The position numbers and the translations under genes are program-made. The notes beneath the pieces were generated by a model. The model saw only the letters and a program-made list of their open reading frames with translations. It did not search any database and was not told where the DNA came from. Below, piece by piece: positions 60,482 through 64,000 of a stretch of DNA of 64,000 nt (positions are counted from its first letter, which is position 1; every line of letters starts with the position of its first letter). The stretch spans positions 1 through 64,000 of the forward strand of contig DATNNZ010000032.1 in NCBI GenBank assembly GCA_035601575.1. The letters run 5' to 3'. Source of the stretch: DASTDH01 sp035601575. Its GTDB lineage: Bacteria > Verrucomicrobiota > Verrucomicrobiia > Chthoniobacterales > JAFAMB01.

Positions 60482-60760
60482 TTATTTCGCCACCTTTGCT
60501 GTATGCGCGCCGTGCTTCTTGAACTGGCGAGTTAGAGAAAATTCTCCCAGTTTGTGTCCCACCATGTTTTCCGTCACGAAGACGGAATTAAAAATCTTGC
60601 CGTTGTGGACCAAGAACGTATGTCCTACAAAATCAGGAGTGACCATCGAACGGCGCGACCAGGTCTTGATCGGCTTCTTCGCAACGCCTTTGTTCATTTT
60701 ATCGATTTTCTCCAGCAGCTTCGGCTCGACGAACGGGCCCTTCTTAAGTGATCTACCCAT
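60482..60760 (-). CDS. rpsS: 30S ribosomal protein S19
   Basis: A 92-residue S19 on the 30S head. MGRSLKKGPFVEPKLLEKID, KTWSRRSMVTPDFVGHTFLV and NMVGHKLGEFSLTRQFKKHG are textbook. Confidence 0.97.
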   Translation of the reverse strand: MGRSLKKGPFVEPKLLEKIDKMNKGVAKKPIKTWSRRSMVTPDFVGHTFLVHNGKIFNSVFVTENMVGHKLGEFSLTRQFKKHGAHTAKVAK

Positions 60761-60763
60761 AAC

Positions 60764-61615
60764 TTATTTCTTTTTGGCCTTCTTCTTGCGCCGCTCGACG
60801 ATGAACGCATCGCTGGGCTTATGTTTCCGACGAGTCTTGAAGCCTTTAGCCAGTTGGCCCCACGGGCTCACCGGATGATGCCGGCCACCGCCGCCTTTAC
60901 TTTTACCTTGGCCACCACCCATCGGGTGATCGATCGGGTTCATGGCCATACCGCGCACTCGTGAGCGACGACCCAGCCAACGGGTCCGACCCGCTTTGCC
61001 GCTCGAGACGTTCATATGGTCAGTGTTGCCAACCTGTCCAACTGTCGCGTAAGCGTTCTCATTGATCCGGCGAATTTCGCCGGATGGCAATCGAACCAAA
61101 GCGTAGCCACTTTCACGGTTGTTTAGCACGGCCTGCTGTCCTGCGCTCCTGGCCACCTGACCCCCGCGGCCCGGTATGATTTCGACGTTGTGGATGACCG
61201 TTCCCAAGGGGATTGCCTTCAAAGGAAGAGCATTCCCAATTTCCGGCGCTGCAGCCTCACCGGCCACAACTTTTGACCCAATTCTCAGGCCGTTCGGCGC
61301 CAGGATGTACGCCTTTTGGCCATTTCCGTAATTCAAAAGGGCAATCCGGGCAGATCGATTTGGATCGTACTCGATTCCTTCGACCGTAGCCTCCACATCG
61401 CGGACCTTTCTTTTGAAATCGATGATTCGGTACTTCTGCTTGTGTCCTCCTCCGATGTGGCGAGAAGTCAGGCGACCATGGTTGTTCCTGCCACCCGTCC
61501 GCTTTTTCGGTTCAAGCAGAGATTTCTCCGGCCGATCCTTGGTTATCTCATCGAAGCCCGGCGTTTGCTTAAAACGCTGCGTCGGCGTTAGTGGGCGAAA
61601 ATTCTTGAGTGCCAT
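60764..61615 (-). CDS. rplB: 50S ribosomal protein L2
   Basis: A 283-residue L2, next to the peptidyl-transferase centre. GRNNHGRLTSRHIGGGHKQK, RGGQVARSAGQQAVLNNRES and GMAMNPIDHPMGGGQGKSKG (with the conserved His of the NPxDHPxGGG loop) are present. Confidence 0.97.
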   Translation of the reverse strand: MALKNFRPLTPTQRFKQTPGFDEITKDRPEKSLLEPKKRTGGRNNHGRLTSRHIGGGHKQKYRIIDFKRKVRDVEATVEGIEYDPNRSARIALLNYGNGQKAYILAPNGLRIGSKVVAGEAAAPEIGNALPLKAIPLGTVIHNVEIIPGRGGQVARSAGQQAVLNNRESGYALVRLPSGEIRRINENAYATVGQVGNTDHMNVSSGKAGRTRWLGRRSRVRGMAMNPIDHPMGGGQGKSKGGGGRHHPVSPWGQLAKGFKTRRKHKPSDAFIVERRKKKAKKK

Positions 61616-61626
61616 CTTTTAGTCCT

Positions 61627-61911
61627 CTAAGCGAGATCGATCTTCTCTCCCTCAGCCAGGGTGACGATCGCCTTCTTCCAATGCGGACGACGGCCGAAAT
61701 CTGCCCGGCGTTCACGCTTCTTTTTGCCGGCGTATTGACAGGTGTTCACCCGGATTACCTTCTTGCCCAAAAGCTGCTCGATCGCCTGTTTGATCTCAAG
61801 CTTATTGGCCTTGGGATCGACACGGAACACGTATTGATTGTGTCTTTCCCCCAATAAACTCGCTTTCTCCGTGAGCCGGATCGTTGAAATGATGTGTGTC
61901 GGTTCGTTCAT
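61627..61911 (-). CDS. rplW: 50S ribosomal protein L23
   Basis: A 94-residue tunnel-exit protein. TIRLTEKASLLGERHNQYVF, KLEIKQAIEQLLGKKVIRVN and RADFGRRPHWKKAIVTLAEG identify it. It overlaps rplD by four bases. Confidence 0.94.
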   Translation of the reverse strand: MNEPTHIISTIRLTEKASLLGERHNQYVFRVDPKANKLEIKQAIEQLLGKKVIRVNTCQYAGKKKRERRADFGRRPHWKKAIVTLAEGEKIDLA

Positions 61912-62522
61912 GCCAACCTCTCTGCCAGCTTGGTAAGAGCCTCTTTGGTCACGATAATCTTCTTGAACGCCAATAACTGCTCGGTATTGACTTCCGCCGG
62001 CGTATTCAAAAGCACGAGCTGAACGTTTCGCGCCGCCTTGTAAGTACCGGCATCAAAATCGGTTGCGATGATCAACACCTTTTCTTCTTCCGTGTGCGAA
62101 CGAAGCAGCTTGATAAATGCTTTCGTTTTCGGCTCGCTCACCGCCACGGAGTCAGCGACCAGTACGTCGCCATTGAGGATTCGCGAACTAAGCGCTTTGA
62201 GAAAAGCCAAACGCTTCACCGACTTTGGAACTTTCTTCGAATAGTCTCTTGGCTTGGGACCAAAAACGACCCCTCCACCTGTCCAGATCGGTGACGAAGT
62301 ATAACCCGCCCGAGCGCGGCCAGTCCCTTTTTGCCGCCAAGGCTTCTTACCCGAAGCGACTACCTCGGCTTTGGTCCTGGTGTTGGCGGAACCGCTGCGG
62401 CGATTGGCCCGCATGGCCACGACCACATCATGGACGGCTTGCGTTCCCCGCCCGTTTTCGATCACCGAAATGTTTGCCTTCTTGGCGTCAGCAATTGTCA
62501 AAACGGTTGTACTCATGTTCAT
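61908..62522 (-). CDS. rplD: 50S ribosomal protein L4
   Basis: A 204-residue L4. The extended loop is RRSGSANTRTKAEVVASGKK with PWRQKGTGRARAGYTSSPIW and GGVVFGPKPRDYSKKVPK; the globular part ends in VTKEALTKLAERLA. Overlaps rplC by four bases. Confidence 0.96.
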   Translation of the reverse strand: MNMSTTVLTIADAKKANISVIENGRGTQAVHDVVVAMRANRRSGSANTRTKAEVVASGKKPWRQKGTGRARAGYTSSPIWTGGGVVFGPKPRDYSKKVPKSVKRLAFLKALSSRILNGDVLVADSVAVSEPKTKAFIKLLRSHTEEEKVLIIATDFDAGTYKAARNVQLVLLNTPAEVNTEQLLAFKKIIVTKEALTKLAERLA

Positions 62523-63169
62523 TTGGTCCCTGTCGTCTCAGGTTTCTTTTTCGCCGGACGTATCACGACGTAGCTGCCGTTAGCGCCTGGGACTGCTCCG
62601 CCGACCAAGATGACATTGTCCTCGGCTCGGACCTGAATAATCCGGAGATTTTGAACGGTAACTCGATCGTCACCGAGGTGACCTGGCATTCCCATGTTTT
62701 TCCAGACTCGACCAGGTGTAGATCGGTTTCCGATCGCTCCGTTTCGCCGGTGCATCTTAGAACCGTGCGCAGCCGGTTGGCCGGCAAATCCGTGCTTCTT
62801 TACCACGCCTTGAAAGCCTTTGCCCTTGGACCGGCCGACAACGTCGACAAACTGGCCCGCCTCAAATTGAGTGACAGCCAGATTAAGTTCGCCTTCGATC
62901 TGAATCCCGTCGGGAAGTCGAAACTCTCGCACGAATTTCTTCGGTTCTGCCTCCGCCTTCTTGAAATGGCCGAGAAGCGGTTTGGGCAGGCGAGATTCCT
63001 TTTGGGCGTCGAACCCGACCTGGATGGCCTGATATCCATCTTTCTCTGCCGTTTTGGTCTGCAGCAGGGAGTTACCGCCGGCTTCAATCACAGTGACTGG
63101 CGTCGCCTTCCCAGTCGCGTCATAAACGCGCGTCATCCCAATCTTCTTTCCTAAAAGTCCTACTTTCAT
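62519..63169 (-). CDS. rplC: 50S ribosomal protein L3
   Basis: A 216-residue L3. MKVGLLGKKIGMTRVYDATG at the start, FVDVVGRSKGKGFQGVVKKH and GSIGNRSTPGRVWKNMGMPG in the form GAIGNRSTPGRVWKNMGMPG are signatures. A Lys/Thr tail ends it. Confidence 0.97.
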   Translation of the reverse strand: MKVGLLGKKIGMTRVYDATGKATPVTVIEAGGNSLLQTKTAEKDGYQAIQVGFDAQKESRLPKPLLGHFKKAEAEPKKFVREFRLPDGIQIEGELNLAVTQFEAGQFVDVVGRSKGKGFQGVVKKHGFAGQPAAHGSKMHRRNGAIGNRSTPGRVWKNMGMPGHLGDDRVTVQNLRIIQVRAEDNVILVGGAVPGANGSYVVIRPAKKKPETTGTK

Positions 63170-63187
63170 GGAGCAGCGGTTCCGTCT

Positions 63188-63499
63188 TTAGATTTTGATG
63201 GTGATATCAACCCCCGCCGGGAGATTCAGCTTGCGCAGCTCATCCACCGTTTTCGCCGTCGGTTCGATAATATCCAGCAACCGTTTGTGGGTTCGCATTT
63301 CGAACTGATCCATCGACTTCTTGTCGACGTGCGGCGAACGGTTCACCGTGAATTTTTCGATCTTCGTCGGCAAAGGGATCGGACCAGCTACTTTTGCTCC
63401 GGTGCGTTTAGCCGTTTCTACAATTTCAATCGCCGATTGATCGAGCATACGAAAATCGTAGCCCTTCAGCCGAATGCGAATGCGTTGACCGTTTGCCAT
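63188..63499 (-). CDS. rpsJ: 30S ribosomal protein S10
   Basis: A 103-residue S10 from ATG 63499 (a longer frame enters fusA). RIRIRLKGYDFRMLDQSAIE, GPIPLPTKIEKFTVNRSPHV and MRTHKRLLDIIEPTAKTVDE are conserved. It starts just after the fusA stop (one base apart). Confidence 0.97.
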   Translation of the reverse strand: MANGQRIRIRLKGYDFRMLDQSAIEIVETAKRTGAKVAGPIPLPTKIEKFTVNRSPHVDKKSMDQFEMRTHKRLLDIIEPTAKTVDELRKLNLPAGVDITIKI

Positions 63500-63500
63500 A

Positions 63501-64000
63501 TTAAGTTCCTTTCTGATCGAGCACCGCGGCCACGATCTGTGCCGGAACCGGTTCGAAGTGAGAAGGTTCCATTGAGTACGAAGCGCGCCCCTTCGAGAGC
63601 GAACGAATCGCGGTAGCGTAACCAAACATTTCTGCGAGTGGCACCTCAGCATGGACCAAGGTCGCGAGATTCTTCGTTTCCATGTTGATTATCCGCCCCC
63701 GGCGCCGATTAAGATCGCCCATGATGTCGCCTTGATACTCGTCCGGGGTCACGCACTCTACCTTCATGATCGGTTCCAGAAGGATGGAGGTGGCCTTCTT
63801 AAAGGCGTCTTTCATCGCGAAAATCGCAGCCAGTTTGAAGGCGAGTTCGTTCGAATCGACGTCGTGATATGAACCGTCTACGATATCGACATGAAGATCG
63901 ATTACCGGGTAGCCGCCGACGATGCCGTTTAGCACCGCCTCTTCGATGCCTTTCTTAACCGACGGAATATACTCTTTCGGAATAGTGCCACCGACGATCT
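63501..64000 (-). CDS. fusA: Elongation factor G, C-terminal part (runs off right edge)
   Basis: The last about 166 residues of EF-G; the frame stays open to the window edge. GGTIPKEYIPSVKKGIEEAV, DLHVDIVDGSYHDVDSNELA, FAMKDAFKKATSILLEPIMK and ATLVHAEVPLAEMFGYATAI place it in domains IV and V. The GTPase domain lies outside. Its stop abuts rpsJ, as in str-S10 superoperons. Confidence 0.96.
   Translation of the reverse strand, partial: IVGGTIPKEYIPSVKKGIEEAVLNGIVGGYPVIDLHVDIVDGSYHDVDSNELAFKLAAIFAMKDAFKKATSILLEPIMKVECVTPDEYQGDIMGDLNRRRGRIINMETKNLATLVHAEVPLAEMFGYATAIRSLSKGRASYSMEPSHFEPVPAQIVAAVLDQKGT

Noticed and set aside
62225..63154. A 309-codon plus-strand frame opposite rplC and rplD
   Set aside because: The minus strand encodes perfect L3 and L4, and the antisense protein has no domain; it is a shadow.

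Overview
The window reads as a chromosomal segment of a Gram-negative (diderm) bacterium, most likely a soil Verrucomicrobium of the Chthoniobacterales / Candidatus Udaeobacter type. The diderm part is well supported by a secretin, Pal and TolB, an LPS-heptose epimerase (HldD) and lipoproteins with clear lipoboxes. The phylum is an inference from gene style and neighbourhoods (hybrid type II secretion / type IV pilus operon, GlgE next to AmgK-MurU, XylR-type AraC regulator) and would need a database search. No rRNA, tRNA, CRISPR, phage or insertion sequence was recognised.

Layout. 1-9.8 kb (minus strand): one long operon for a type II secretion / type IV pilus machine, in transcription order major pseudopilin GspG, platform GspF, PilM/N/O/P-like assembly proteins, secretin GspD, two minor pseudopilins, a PilX/GspK-like protein and the N-terminal part of the GspE/PilB ATPase, which runs off the left edge. 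9.8-13.9 kb: a 450-bp non-coding stretch, then poorly known genes on the minus strand (secreted HExxH protein, secreted TrbI/VirB10-like protein, roadblock-like protein, membrane protein with a basic tail). 14-25.9 kb: mixed housekeeping and accessory genes (glycosyltransferase, SLOG protein, L,D-transpeptidase, citramalate synthase, MBL hydrolases, VapBC with an adjoining inverted-repeat element, ComEC with a decayed C-terminal domain, TrmB, ankyrin lipoprotein). 26-30 kb: overlapping glgE-amgK-murU operon. 30.2-34.3 kb (plus): tolB-pal, then ECF sigma factor, membrane anti-sigma candidate and an HtrA-like PDZ protein whose catalytic residues all appear to be lost.

34.4-49.6 kb: xseB-dxs, a lone ABC ATPase, GNAT, PlsY, nucleosidase, HldD, zinc-ribbon protein, ROK kinase, CoaX, HemB, MFS transporter with XylR-type regulator, polysaccharide deacetylase and metallophosphoesterase. 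49.65-64 kb (minus): the S10-spc-alpha ribosomal superoperon in the order fusA(partial)-rpsJ-rplC-rplD-rplW-rplB-rpsS-rplV-rpsC-rplP-rpmC-rpsQ-rplN-rplX-rplE-rpsH-rplF-rplR-rpsE-rplO-secY-adk-map-infA-rpmJ-rpsM-rpsK-rpsD. There is no room for rpsN or rpmD at their usual sites, and rpoA-rplQ do not follow rpsD. S11, L22 and S17 carry unusual low-complexity extensions.

How the parts fit: most of the window serves the envelope. Secretion, Tol-Pal, LPS heptose, cell-wall sugar recycling, cross-linking and deacetylation genes are interleaved with a possible envelope-stress sigma module. The strongest candidates for new biology are the sigma / anti-sigma / dead-HtrA module, the HExxH and TrbI-like cluster upstream of the secretion operon, and the fusion of glucan polymerisation with amino-sugar recycling in one operon.
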